In this document: piece by piece, positions 52,829-63,101 of the stretch
Numbering within the stretch: position 1 is the stretch's first letter
Layout of the letters: every line of letters starts with the position of its first letter
Origin: Bacillota bacterium
GTDB lineage: Bacteria > Bacillota > Clostridia > DSM-8532
Direction of reading: 5' to 3'
Assembly (NCBI GenBank): GCA_023415825.1
Contig: JAEZJF010000012.1
Span: 62,001-126,000 of the forward strand
Length of the DNA stretch: 64,000 nucleotides
The notes under the pieces: generated by a model
Told to the model about the DNA's origin: nothing
The model's input: the letters and a program-made list of their open reading frames with translations, nothing else
Databases searched by the model: none
Translations under genes and position numbers: made by a program

Positions 52829-54361
52829 ATGAGTGTTCAGATCCCTCTTTTATTGTCTGATGGCATGGTACTTCAGCGCAACGCTGAGGTGAATCTTTGG
52901 GGAACGGCAGACGAGCCCGTGATCGTTACCTTCGTAGAAAAGCAATACCATGCAAAGCCGGATGCAGACGGCGGTTGGGAGGTCGTTCTGCGTGACCTTC
53001 AACCGGGAGGACCGTTTACGCTGACCATTAATGAGATTATCATACACGATGTTTATATTGGTGATGTCTGGCTGTGCTCAGGGCAGTCAAACATGCAGCT
53101 CCCTATGCTGCGTATCAGGCATATGGTCCCGGAGGAGCTGCAAGCGTCTAATCCGAATATCCGCCAATTCTCCGTACCCCAGCGGTTTGATTTCCACAAC
53201 CCACTGGATGCTTTGGAGGGGGGCAGTTGGATTGGTGCTTCCCCCGAGACCACTGGGAGCTTCTCGGCAGTGGGTTACTTCTTCGCCAAACGGCTCTATG
53301 AGCGTTATCAAGTCCCCATAGGGCTTCTTTCCACAGCCATTGGCGGCACACCCATCCACGCATGGATGAGCCGGGGCGCATTGGAGAACTTTCCTGAGCT
53401 ACTTCATGAAGCCGATCAGTGTGCAGATGAGGCCTATGTTGCAAAGGTGCAGGCCGAGGACATCAATAACGCAAAAAACTTCTTTGATAAGATTGACAAT
53501 AGCGACCCCGGACTTGACGAGTCATGGTATTCACCGGACTATGACGATGGGGAGTGGGAGGAACATGATCTGCTTACACCTTGGCCGGGAACCGGCTCGG
53601 TGTGGCTGCGTAAGACACTTGAGATTCCACAGTCACTTGTCGGAAAACCGGCGACACTTTTTATCGGGACACTTTTGGATTGGGATATGGTCTATATCAA
53701 TGGCGAAGTCGTGGGAAATACCACTTACCGCTATCCTCCCCGAGAATATGCGGTGCCGTTATTACCCGAGGGACGCTGCGTCATAACAATACGAGTCATT
53801 AGCAAGGATGGCGGCTGTTTCACCCCGGGCAAGCAGTATCTGCTCACCACCGATGCGGGGTCTTTTAACCTCAATGGGCCCTGGCGATTCCGCTGCGGCG
53901 GAAAGGGCATGGAACCCGTCCCTGAAACCTGCTTTCATTATAAGCCTACGGGGTTGTACAATGGTATGATCGCACCGCTTACGCGCTTCGCAATAAAGGG
54001 TGCTCTCTGGTATCAGGGCGAATCGGACGCCGCCAATCCCCATCAATATGCTGAGAAAGTTGCGACACTTGTACGCAACTGGCGTGCGGATTGGGGATGG
54101 GAGTTGCCATTTCTCTTCGTTGAGCTGCCGTACTGGGAAGGAGGCCCAAATTGGGCTATGTTGCGTCAGCAGCAATGGTTGTCGCTTGGTATCCCGAATA
54201 CCGCCATGGCAGCGGCTTTCGATCTGGGCGAGCACAATGATCTGCATCCCCAGGGCAAGCAGGCAGTGGGCGACCGGCTGGCCAGGTGTGCCATGCGTGT
54301 GGCTTACGGTGAACAAATGCCACACTCGCCCTTTGAAATTTTGGGTATAACGGGTCTTTAA
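52829..54361 (+). CDS. SASA-family carbohydrate esterase (sialate O-acetylesterase-like), C-terminally short
   Basis: 510 residues. The SGNH-type core has Ser87 in CSGQSNMQLP, a GALWYQGESDA block near 395, and His473 in NDLHPQGKQAVGDRLA, giving the Ser/His set. A jelly-roll insert (about 215-340) is normal for the family. The protein ends about 20 residues after the family's usual core, without the C-terminal beta domain. No signal peptide, so it probably removes acetyl groups from imported oligomers. Start at ATG 52829, after GAAAGG, 38 bases past GH2. The substrate is more likely acetyl-xylan oligomers than sialic acid here, by context. Confidence 0.85.
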   Translation: MSVQIPLLLSDGMVLQRNAEVNLWGTADEPVIVTFVEKQYHAKPDADGGWEVVLRDLQPGGPFTLTINEIIIHDVYIGDVWLCSGQSNMQLPMLRIRHMVPEELQASNPNIRQFSVPQRFDFHNPLDALEGGSWIGASPETTGSFSAVGYFFAKRLYERYQVPIGLLSTAIGGTPIHAWMSRGALENFPELLHEADQCADEAYVAKVQAEDINNAKNFFDKIDNSDPGLDESWYSPDYDDGEWEEHDLLTPWPGTGSVWLRKTLEIPQSLVGKPATLFIGTLLDWDMVYINGEVVGNTTYRYPPREYAVPLLPEGRCVITIRVISKDGGCFTPGKQYLLTTDAGSFNLNGPWRFRCGGKGMEPVPETCFHYKPTGLYNGMIAPLTRFAIKGALWYQGESDAANPHQYAEKVATLVRNWRADWGWELPFLFVELPYWEGGPNWAMLRQQQWLSLGIPNTAMAAAFDLGEHNDLHPQGKQAVGDRLARCAMRVAYGEQMPHSPFEILGITGL

Positions 54362-54391
54362 TAATTGCAAATTTAAAGGGGGTCTTAATAA

Positions 54392-56482
54392 ATGTATAAC
54401 TACAGAGAAAAAGCCCGGGAGCTTGTCTTAAAGATGACCTTGGAAGAAAAAGTCTCTCAGATGCTTCATAGGGCGGCACCCGTGGAGCGATTGGGAATTC
54501 CTGCGTATAACTGGTGGAATGAGGCCCTGCACGGTGTGGCTAGAAGCGGAGTTGCCACAATGCTTCCTCAAGCCATAGGCATGGCCGCGACATTTGACAG
54601 CGAGCTAATGGAGAAGGTAGCAGACGTCATATCCACCGAAGGCCGGGCCAAATACCATGCCTACCAGCAGGAAGGAGACCGTGACATTTATAAGGGGCTT
54701 ACCTTTTGGTCTCCAAACATCAATATATTCCGGGACCCTCGCTGGGGACGCGGGCATGAGACCTATGGCGAGGACCCTTATCTGACTTCTAAGTTAGGTA
54801 TGGCGTTTATCAGGGGTCTTCAGGGTCCTGACAGGGAGCAGTTGAAATCGGCTGCCTGTGCCAAGCACTTTGCGGTACATTCCGGCCCTGAGTCCGAAAG
54901 GCATGAATTCAATGCCGTATGTAACAACTATGACCTGTGGAATACCTATCTTCCGGCTTTTGAAGTAGCTGTAAAGGACGCAGGAGTGGAAGCCGTCATG
55001 GGGGCCTATAACAGAACCCTCGGCGAGCCGTGCTGCGGGTCGAAGCTGCTGCTCAAGGATATTTTGCGTGACAAATGGGGATTCGACGGCCATGTTACCT
55101 CGGACTGCTGGGCTATCAAGGATTTCCATATGCACCACATGGTCACGCAGACACCTGTGGAGTCGGTTGCTCTGGCCGTTGGAAACGGATGTGACTTAAA
55201 TTGCGGTAATCTGTTTGGATACTGTCTTGAAGCTGTTCATGAGGGACTTTTGACCGAGGAGGAAATTGATCGGGCTGTGGAACGTTTATTCATTACACGT
55301 ATGCGCCTGGGCATGCTGGGAGCGCCTGAAAATCCCAAGTATACCTCTATCCCTTATGAAGTGGTGGATTGTCAATCACACCGTGAGCTAAACCTTGAGG
55401 TAACCCGCAGTAGTCTCGTATTGCTAAAAAATGACGGGACATTACCCCTTAATCTCAATCGTATCAAAACCATCGGTGTAATAGGCCCCAATGCAGACAG
55501 CAGGCGCGCCCTTGAAGGCAACTACGAAGGAACAGCAAGCGAGCATATTACGGTCTTGGAAGGCGTACGTGCGCTGGCCCAGGAAAGTGGAGCTCGGGTA
55601 CTCTATGCTCAGGGGTGCCATTTGTATAAAAACAGCGTCAGCGGTCTCTCATTGCCTGACGACCGAATGGCCGAAGCCAGGATTGTTGCCAAGCGCAGTG
55701 ATGCCGTCATACTTTGTCTCGGGCTTGATGCTGATATCGAGGGTGAAGAAGGCGACGCATCCAATGAATTCTCCAGCGGAGACAAGAATAATCTTGATCT
55801 GCCGGGACGTCAGCAGGCATTATTGGAGAATGTGGTTGAAGCCGCAGCAGGAAAACCTGTTATTCTGGTTCTGATTTCCGGAAGTGCTCTGGCGGTCTCC
55901 TGGGCAGATGAGCACACAAATGGTATCATTCAGGCCTTTTATCCCGGTGCCCTTGGCGGGCAGGCTATTGCTGAAGCCATATTCGGACGCTTCAGCCCCG
56001 AAGGGAAGCTTCCGATTACCTTCTATAGAAGTACTGAAGATCTTCCTGATTTCCGAAACTATGCAATGGAAAACCGTACCTACCGCTACTTTAAGGGCGA
56101 AGCGCTTTATCCATTTGGCTTTGGTCTTGGTTACTCCCATTTTGAACTGGACAATCTCAAGGCAAATTCCGAGGCATGTACGGCCACTGTAAGGAATACC
56201 GGCGACAGGACCGCCCGCGAAACTGTACAGGTTTATGTTTCAACACCCGGACAAAAAGAAAATTATAACCTCTGTGGTATTAAGAAAGTCTTCCTTAAGC
56301 CGGGCGAGTTCCAGGAGGTACATATACCTTTGGAGAAAAGAGCCTTTTCAAGATATAACCATCAAGGAGATTTGGAGCTGATCCATGGACGGCATATTCT
56401 ATACGCCGGCTTTACCCAACCAGATGGGAGAAGTATTTCCTTGTATGGATCGGAATCCCAAAAGGCAGAGATTGATTTATGA
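54392..56482 (+). CDS. GH3-family beta-glycosidase (beta-xylosidase-like)
   Basis: A 696-residue cytoplasmic enzyme. WWNEALHGVARSG, FWSPNINIFRDPRWGRGHETYGEDP and Asp238 in GHVTSDCWAI (nucleophile) match the GH3 branch of xylan 1,4-beta-xylosidases. The second alpha/beta domain (about 345-560) and a fibronectin-like C-terminal domain are complete. GGGGG precedes the ATG with some distance. With GH67 and the esterase it fits breakdown of decorated xylo-oligosaccharides. Confidence 0.92.
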   Translation: MYNYREKARELVLKMTLEEKVSQMLHRAAPVERLGIPAYNWWNEALHGVARSGVATMLPQAIGMAATFDSELMEKVADVISTEGRAKYHAYQQEGDRDIYKGLTFWSPNINIFRDPRWGRGHETYGEDPYLTSKLGMAFIRGLQGPDREQLKSAACAKHFAVHSGPESERHEFNAVCNNYDLWNTYLPAFEVAVKDAGVEAVMGAYNRTLGEPCCGSKLLLKDILRDKWGFDGHVTSDCWAIKDFHMHHMVTQTPVESVALAVGNGCDLNCGNLFGYCLEAVHEGLLTEEEIDRAVERLFITRMRLGMLGAPENPKYTSIPYEVVDCQSHRELNLEVTRSSLVLLKNDGTLPLNLNRIKTIGVIGPNADSRRALEGNYEGTASEHITVLEGVRALAQESGARVLYAQGCHLYKNSVSGLSLPDDRMAEARIVAKRSDAVILCLGLDADIEGEEGDASNEFSSGDKNNLDLPGRQQALLENVVEAAAGKPVILVLISGSALAVSWADEHTNGIIQAFYPGALGGQAIAEAIFGRFSPEGKLPITFYRSTEDLPDFRNYAMENRTYRYFKGEALYPFGFGLGYSHFELDNLKANSEACTATVRNTGDRTARETVQVYVSTPGQKENYNLCGIKKVFLKPGEFQEVHIPLEKRAFSRYNHQGDLELIHGRHILYAGFTQPDGRSISLYGSESQKAEIDL

Positions 56483-56518
56483 TTTCGCTGAAAATTAACT
56501 AATGGAGAGGTAAGCAAT

Positions 56519-57652
56519 ATGAACAAGCGGGAGTTGCTGCTTTGTGCCTTGAATAGGGAAGAAAATACTGTACCGGTTTGGCCCATGGGCTTTGAAAATC
56601 TTGACACGGCAAAAAGACTTGTCGGGGAAGAAAACGTTCCGTTGGATATACCGCCCGAATACGAGTATAAAAAGGGGGCGGCCAATGAGCAGAACATGAT
56701 GCTCAAGATAAAATTCGCCGAGCAGGTGGATAGCTGCGTCATAGGAGTGGGCAAGGGAGGCAGTTTTTCACACGGCCATGGCGGACCTGGTGAGTTCATG
56801 GAAAAGCTGGTGGATAAGGGTGAGAATTATTGCATCTCTATTTATGAAACCGGCGTTAAAAGAGAGGTGAAAACCAACCCTCATTTTTTTAGGTACTTTA
56901 ACCACCAGGGGGAAACCGAGGAGAGCTTTGAAAGGCTGGAATTCCCAAATGCTCTGGACGCTTCCCGGTACGTTGGTATAAAGGAAGAAGTAGCTTTCTT
57001 TAAGCAAAAGGGTTATTTTACAACTGCCAATATAAACGGCTTTTTTTCAGGACTTCATTATTTTCTGTGTCCCTATGACAAAATACTTCTCAACTTTCTT
57101 TTGGAGCCCGAGTTTGTACATAAAATGATGAAGAAGCTCGGTGAGTTTAACCTCAATGCTGCTGAGAGCCTGTTAAAATGCGGGGTGGATAGCATTACCT
57201 TCTGCGATGACATGGGAAGCGGTAACAATCTACTTTTTTCACCGACACTGTATGAGGAGTTCTTCTTCCCTTGGCACAAGGAGCTTGCGGATCTATGCCA
57301 TTCATACGGAGCTTATGCCCATATGCACAGTCACGGCAATATCAACAAAATAATGGGAAGAATTGTTGATGCGGGGATTGACATGCTAAATCCCTGCGAT
57401 CCTTATGAAAACATGGATTTAAAAGCTTTAAAGGCAGAATACGGAAACAGGATTACATTTGTCGGTGGAGTGGACAAGTTCTTTTTTGAATGGGACAGAG
57501 ATACAATGGCCAGGAGCTTGAAGAATGTCATCGAGACCGGACGAAAAGGTGGTGGGTATGTTTTTATGGATTCCTCCGGATCCATTCCCGAAAATGTACC
57601 CAAAGAAACGTTTGAGTATTATATGAGCTTAAGTAAAGAGTTAAGAGCCTAG
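56519..57652 (+). CDS. Uroporphyrinogen-decarboxylase-family (URO-D) protein
   Basis: A 377-residue TIM-barrel protein of the URO-D/MtaA superfamily, not a heme-pathway enzyme by context. DSITFCDDMGS, then HMHSHGNINKIMGRIVDAGID and FVGGVDKFF match the C-terminal half of methyltransferase-type members, which bind zinc with H-x-C. Here the site reads H-S-H. GAGAGG precedes the ATG. It is last in the operon, overlapping the end of kdpC on the other strand by 12 bases. A possible job is methyl handling of 4-O-methylglucuronate, but that is inference. Confidence 0.8.
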   Translation: MNKRELLLCALNREENTVPVWPMGFENLDTAKRLVGEENVPLDIPPEYEYKKGAANEQNMMLKIKFAEQVDSCVIGVGKGGSFSHGHGGPGEFMEKLVDKGENYCISIYETGVKREVKTNPHFFRYFNHQGETEESFERLEFPNALDASRYVGIKEEVAFFKQKGYFTTANINGFFSGLHYFLCPYDKILLNFLLEPEFVHKMMKKLGEFNLNAAESLLKCGVDSITFCDDMGSGNNLLFSPTLYEEFFFPWHKELADLCHSYGAYAHMHSHGNINKIMGRIVDAGIDMLNPCDPYENMDLKALKAEYGNRITFVGGVDKFFFEWDRDTMARSLKNVIETGRKGGGYVFMDSSGSIPENVPKETFEYYMSLSKELRA

Positions 57653-58279
57653 TCTCGCTATCAGCCCCAATTCCTTTGCGATTTCCAGGTTGACCTTTAG
57701 TACATTAACGGTCTCTTCTCCGAAAATGCCAAGAAACTTGCCCTGGGTGTTCTCTTTTACGATGGCTTCCAACTTGTCCTGTGACAAACCGGTCGATTCA
57801 ACCAGAGCCGGTATCTGGACAGCAGCCGATTGAGGGCTGATGTGAGGATCAAGACCGGAGCCGGATGCTGTCAGTAAATCTGTAGGAATATCCTCTTTCT
57901 TTACCGATGGATTTGCTTCCAGGAACTCAGCGATATCGGCCTCCACACGTTTGACCAGCTCTTGATTTGTCGGTGCGTAATTCTTGGACCCGGAGCCGAC
58001 GCCTGTATAATTGCCGCTGTCTTTATCCTCCTTAGTATATGTGTTGTAATTCACAGCGGAGGGGCGGCTTTTCATGAACCGGGCATCCGAAAAATCCTGC
58101 CCCACGAGCTCTGAACCGGTGGCCTGGCCATCTATCATAATCAGGCTTCCATTAGCCTGCTTGGGAAAGAATATCTGGCTGATGCCTGTGAGCAGCAAAG
58201 GGTAAACCAAACCGCAAATCAGGAGAAGAGCCAATGTCACCAAAAAGGGCTTTTTTAATTCTTTTATAAATAGTCTCAT
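57641..58279 (-). CDS. kdpC: K+-transporting ATPase subunit C
   Basis: 212 residues with one N-terminal membrane helix (PFLVTLALLLICGLVYPLLLTGI). FFPKQANGSLI, SARFMKSRPSAVNYN and LTASGSGLDPHISPQSA are the classic KdpC blocks. It stabilises the KdpFABC complex and aids K+ uptake. GGAGG precedes the start. It is last in the operon and overlaps the URO-D gene end; no terminator is visible between them. Confidence 0.97.
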   Translation of the reverse strand: MRLFIKELKKPFLVTLALLLICGLVYPLLLTGISQIFFPKQANGSLIMIDGQATGSELVGQDFSDARFMKSRPSAVNYNTYTKEDKDSGNYTGVGSGSKNYAPTNQELVKRVEADIAEFLEANPSVKKEDIPTDLLTASGSGLDPHISPQSAAVQIPALVESTGLSQDKLEAIVKENTQGKFLGIFGEETVNVLKVNLEIAKELGLIARLGS

Positions 58280-58329
58280 TAATGAAACCTCCTATTCTAT
58301 CTAAAAGCGTACAACGAAACAGGTTCTCA

Positions 58330-60384
<2,055 letters not shown>

Positions 60385-60397
60385 GAAAGTGTCCTCC

Positions 60398-62113
60398 TTA
60401 ACTCCACAGGGTCAGATGCTCAGCTATGGGGCCTAGAACCATGGCCGGGAAAAATGTTAGTGCGGCAATGATCAAGACCACCATGAGAAGTGAGATGGCG
60501 AATGTCCTTGTATCTGTCTTTAATGTGCCGATAGATTCGATGACCGGCTGCTTGATCATCAAGGAACCTGCAATGGCCAACTGAATAATGATGGACAGAT
60601 AGCGGCCAAAGAACATAACAAGCCCCGTAGAGATATTCCAAAAATAGTTATTGTCGCCTAGACCTTCAAAACCGGAGCCGTTGTTGGCCGCGGAGGAGGC
60701 ATATTCATACAACACCTGTGTCAGTCCGTGATGCCCTTGGTTGGAGATGCCTGCCAAACCCGCCGGCACAGCAACAGCCAATGCAGAGAAGGCAAGAATC
60801 AGCAAGGGGTGAATGATGATGCCCAATGCAGTGAGCTTCATTTCCTTTCCCTCAATTTTTTTGCCTAAATATTCCGGCGTACGCCCAATCATCAGCCCGC
60901 AGATGAATACGGCAAGGATCGCATACAGAATCATGTTCATGAGTCCGACTCCCTTACCTCCAAATACGACGTTGAGCATCATATTCATCAAAGGAACGGC
61001 GCCGCCTAGTGGCGTAAGGGTATCATGCATGTTATTGACGGAGCCGGTGGTAAAGGCAGTGGTAACTGTTGTAAAGATTGCTGATTGGTCAATTCCAAAC
61101 CGGACTTCCTTGCCTTCCATATTGCCCATGCTCTGGCTTAGTCCAACTTTCTCTAGGGTGGGGTTTCCGGCACTTTCGGCTGCGAAGCATACAACCAGGC
61201 CAATGACGAAAATAATGGACATTACTGCAAAAATAGGCTTTGCTTCACTGCCTATAAGGATTTTTTTCTCTTTACCTTTAGTTTCTTTTTTACGGTTGCG
61301 CACCATGTGCCCGAAGGCTATGACGCATGAGCCGGGTAGCAGCATCATGGAAAGTATTTCGACCATATTGGTCATGATATTGGGGTTTTCAAACGGTGCT
61401 GCCGAGTTTGCTCCGAGAAATCCGCCACCGTTTGTTCCCAAGTGCTTGATTGATTCGAGCGCCGCTATCGGACCCATTGCAATGTCTTGAAATTTTCCCT
61501 CAATGGTTTGGACCGTGACATTGGCAGACAAATTTTGCGGTGCTCCCTGAGATACCAGAATTAAGCCAACCAGAAGGGAAAGAGGTAGCAAAACCCGTGT
61601 TGTGATTCGGATAAGGTCTACATAAAAGTTTCCCACAGTCTTTGTTTTTCCGCTAAGACCGCGCACGAAGGCCATGGAGACGGAAAACCCGGTAGCTGCA
61701 GAGGTAAACATCATAAAGATAATCACCATCATCTGGCTGAAATAAGAAAGCCCTGATTCTCCGGAGTAGTGCTGAAGGTTAGTATTTGTTATAAAGCTGA
61801 TAATAGTGTTAAACGACAGGCTTGGCTCCATGCCGCCGATGCCGTTAGGGTTTAAAATCGGAAGAGACTGAATCCTGAGGATCAAATAGCCGATTAGGAC
61901 CATCATTGCGTTGGTTATAAGCATACCGATCGCATATTGCTTCCAATTCATTTCTTTCTTATCAATGCCGCATGTACGGTAAACCACATTGTCAACTCGG
62001 TTAAATACCGGATCGGCAAATGTACGCTGGCCTGCCGCAATATGATATAAGTACTTTCCTGTTGGAATGATAAGGGCAACAAAGATTGCCAATACCAAGG
62101 TAATTTGTAACAT
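60398..62113 (-). CDS. kdpA: K+-transporting ATPase subunit A
   Basis: 571 residues with about ten to twelve membrane segments; it forms the K+ pore. NTNLQHYSGESGLSYFSQM, LGTNGGGFLGANSAAPFENPN and GMEPSLSF are diagnostic KdpA motifs. Its start lies 21 bases after the kdpF stop, with GGTGGAG as ribosome site. Confidence 0.98.
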   Translation of the reverse strand: MLQITLVLAIFVALIIPTGKYLYHIAAGQRTFADPVFNRVDNVVYRTCGIDKKEMNWKQYAIGMLITNAMMVLIGYLILRIQSLPILNPNGIGGMEPSLSFNTIISFITNTNLQHYSGESGLSYFSQMMVIIFMMFTSAATGFSVSMAFVRGLSGKTKTVGNFYVDLIRITTRVLLPLSLLVGLILVSQGAPQNLSANVTVQTIEGKFQDIAMGPIAALESIKHLGTNGGGFLGANSAAPFENPNIMTNMVEILSMMLLPGSCVIAFGHMVRNRKKETKGKEKKILIGSEAKPIFAVMSIIFVIGLVVCFAAESAGNPTLEKVGLSQSMGNMEGKEVRFGIDQSAIFTTVTTAFTTGSVNNMHDTLTPLGGAVPLMNMMLNVVFGGKGVGLMNMILYAILAVFICGLMIGRTPEYLGKKIEGKEMKLTALGIIIHPLLILAFSALAVAVPAGLAGISNQGHHGLTQVLYEYASSAANNGSGFEGLGDNNYFWNISTGLVMFFGRYLSIIIQLAIAGSLMIKQPVIESIGTLKTDTRTFAISLLMVVLIIAALTFFPAMVLGPIAEHLTLWS

Positions 62114-62134
62114 TGCTTGTTCTCCACCTTCCTG

Positions 62135-62212
62135 TCAGAATTTTTCGGGATTGACCAGGGCGTATAGTAAGTACACTCCCAGTGCAATAATCAGAATTCC
62201 AAGAAATATCAT
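62135..62212 (-). CDS. kdpF: KdpF small membrane subunit
   Basis: 25 residues, MIFLGILIIALGVYLLYALV then NPEKF. One membrane helix followed by the P-E-K-F ending is the KdpF hallmark. It stabilises KdpABC in the membrane. AGAGGAGG precedes the start at a good distance, and it lies directly upstream of kdpA. Confidence 0.95.
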   Translation of the reverse strand: MIFLGILIIALGVYLLYALVNPEKF

Positions 62213-62227
62213 AATCAATGACCTCCT

Positions 62228-62320
62228 CTACGATCTCTCTATCTGGCGCTCACACCAGTCTGCAAACAGCTTGGTTAGAAAATAGCTGACTGCGAGAATA
62301 CCAATCATTAAAAAATCCAT
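62228..62320 (-). CDS. 30-residue membrane peptide gene preceding kdpF
   Basis: ATG at 62320 (reverse) follows GGAGGAAAAAAAGC, a strong ribosome site. It encodes 30 residues, opening MDFLMIGILAVSYFLTKLF and ending ADWCERQIERS: one membrane helix followed by a charged tail. It lies 15 bases upstream of kdpF and is the first gene of the operon. A small membrane ORF with an LT...CDRL-like ending is found ahead of kdpF in other bacteria, and this one is of the same type. A role as an extra subunit or regulator of Kdp is inference. Confidence 0.75.
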   Translation of the reverse strand: MDFLMIGILAVSYFLTKLFADWCERQIERS

Positions 62321-62352
62321 GCTTTTTTTCCTCCTTGCTTGGGTTTTGATTA

Positions 62353-62361
62353 AGTGTAGCA
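62353..62361 (-). promoter_or_regulatory. Putative extended -10 of the kdp promoter
   Basis: TGCTACACT on the reverse strand, 33 bases upstream of the first gene. No -35 is visible, as expected for a promoter that needs an activator. Confidence 0.45.
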
Positions 62362-62370
62362 TTTGCATCA

Positions 62371-62418
62371 TTAGTTTGGTGTTAGGGTTTCCCGGGGCAA
62401 ATTAAGATGGCATTAAGA
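62371..62418 (-). promoter_or_regulatory. 11-bp-spaced direct repeats upstream of kdp (possible KdpE/PhoB-type site)
   Basis: On the reverse strand TCTTAAT occurs twice exactly 11 bases apart (62401-62407 and 62412-62418), and CTAA occurs twice 11 bases apart (62371-62385). Direct repeats with this helical spacing are typical of OmpR/PhoB-family response regulators, to which KdpE belongs. No kdpDE genes are in the window. Confidence 0.45.
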
Positions 62419-62484
62419 CGATTTGCTTTATGGTGGGAGAATGCCGAAATTAGTGGATTATTGTATTCAAGCAGTTGAGTAGAC

Positions 62485-62520
62485 AAAAAATAAAATAAAA
62501 AAAGAGAGTCCGTGGATTCT
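62485..62520 (-). terminator. Terminator of the rib operon
   Basis: On the reverse strand AGAGAATCC and GGACTCTCT form a 9-bp stem (one G-T pair), followed by TTTTTTTATTTTATTTT. It lies about 95 bases past ribH, in the 293-base gap before kdp. Confidence 0.85.
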
Positions 62521-62613
62521 CTTTCTTTATTGAAAGGCAAAAAACTTTATGCATCTAGCAGAAATTCGTGATACTGTTATGTAGCGTGCTGTTATAAGAT
62601 GAGGCTGTGCATA

Positions 62614-63081
62614 TTAAGCCTGTATCTCACGAATCAGATTGACCATCTCAATCGCTCCCGATGCACAGTCAAAGCCCTTGTTGCCTGCCTTACTTCCGGC
62701 GCGTTCAATGGCTTGCTCGATGTTTTCCGTGGTCAGTATCCCGAACATGACCGGAATGCCGCTGTTCAGCGATACATGGGCAATTCCCTTGGATACCTCG
62801 CTGCAGACATAATCATAATGGCTGGTACTTCCGCGAATCACCGCACCCAAACAGATCACCGCGTCGTATTTGCCGCAGACTGCCATCTTGGAAGCGATCA
62901 GTGGGATCTCAAAAGCTCCGGGCACCCATGCGATCTCGATGCATTCCTCATTGACGTCGTGGCGCTTAAGACAGTCAAGCGCGCCGTCAAGCAGCTTTGC
63001 CGTGATAAACGCATTGAAACGTGAAGCGACAATGCCGATTTTAATTTCCTTCGATACAAGCTTTCCTTCAAAAACTTTCAT
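62614..63081 (-). CDS. ribH: 6,7-dimethyl-8-ribityllumazine synthase
   Basis: 155 residues. RibH joins 5-amino-6-ribitylaminouracil and a four-carbon phosphate to make lumazine, the step before riboflavin. IGIVASRFNAFITAKLLDGAL at the start, WVPGAFEIPLIASKMA, ICLGAVIRGSTSHYDYVCSE and FGILTTENIEQAIERAGSK-like segments are all typical. AAGGAGAG precedes the start. It follows ribBA after about 20 bases. Confidence 0.98.
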   Translation of the reverse strand: MKVFEGKLVSKEIKIGIVASRFNAFITAKLLDGALDCLKRHDVNEECIEIAWVPGAFEIPLIASKMAVCGKYDAVICLGAVIRGSTSHYDYVCSEVSKGIAHVSLNSGIPVMFGILTTENIEQAIERAGSKAGNKGFDCASGAIEMVNLIREIQA

Positions 63082-63101
63082 GATGAACTCTCCTTTATGA
63101 T

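Noticed and set aside
53762..54370. 202-codon reverse frame over the esterase gene
   Set aside because: Mirror frame of a gene with catalytic motifs; no ribosome site.
60813..61490. 225-codon forward frame over kdpA
   Set aside because: Antisense to an unmistakable KdpA; low-complexity hydrophobic translation typical of a shadow frame.
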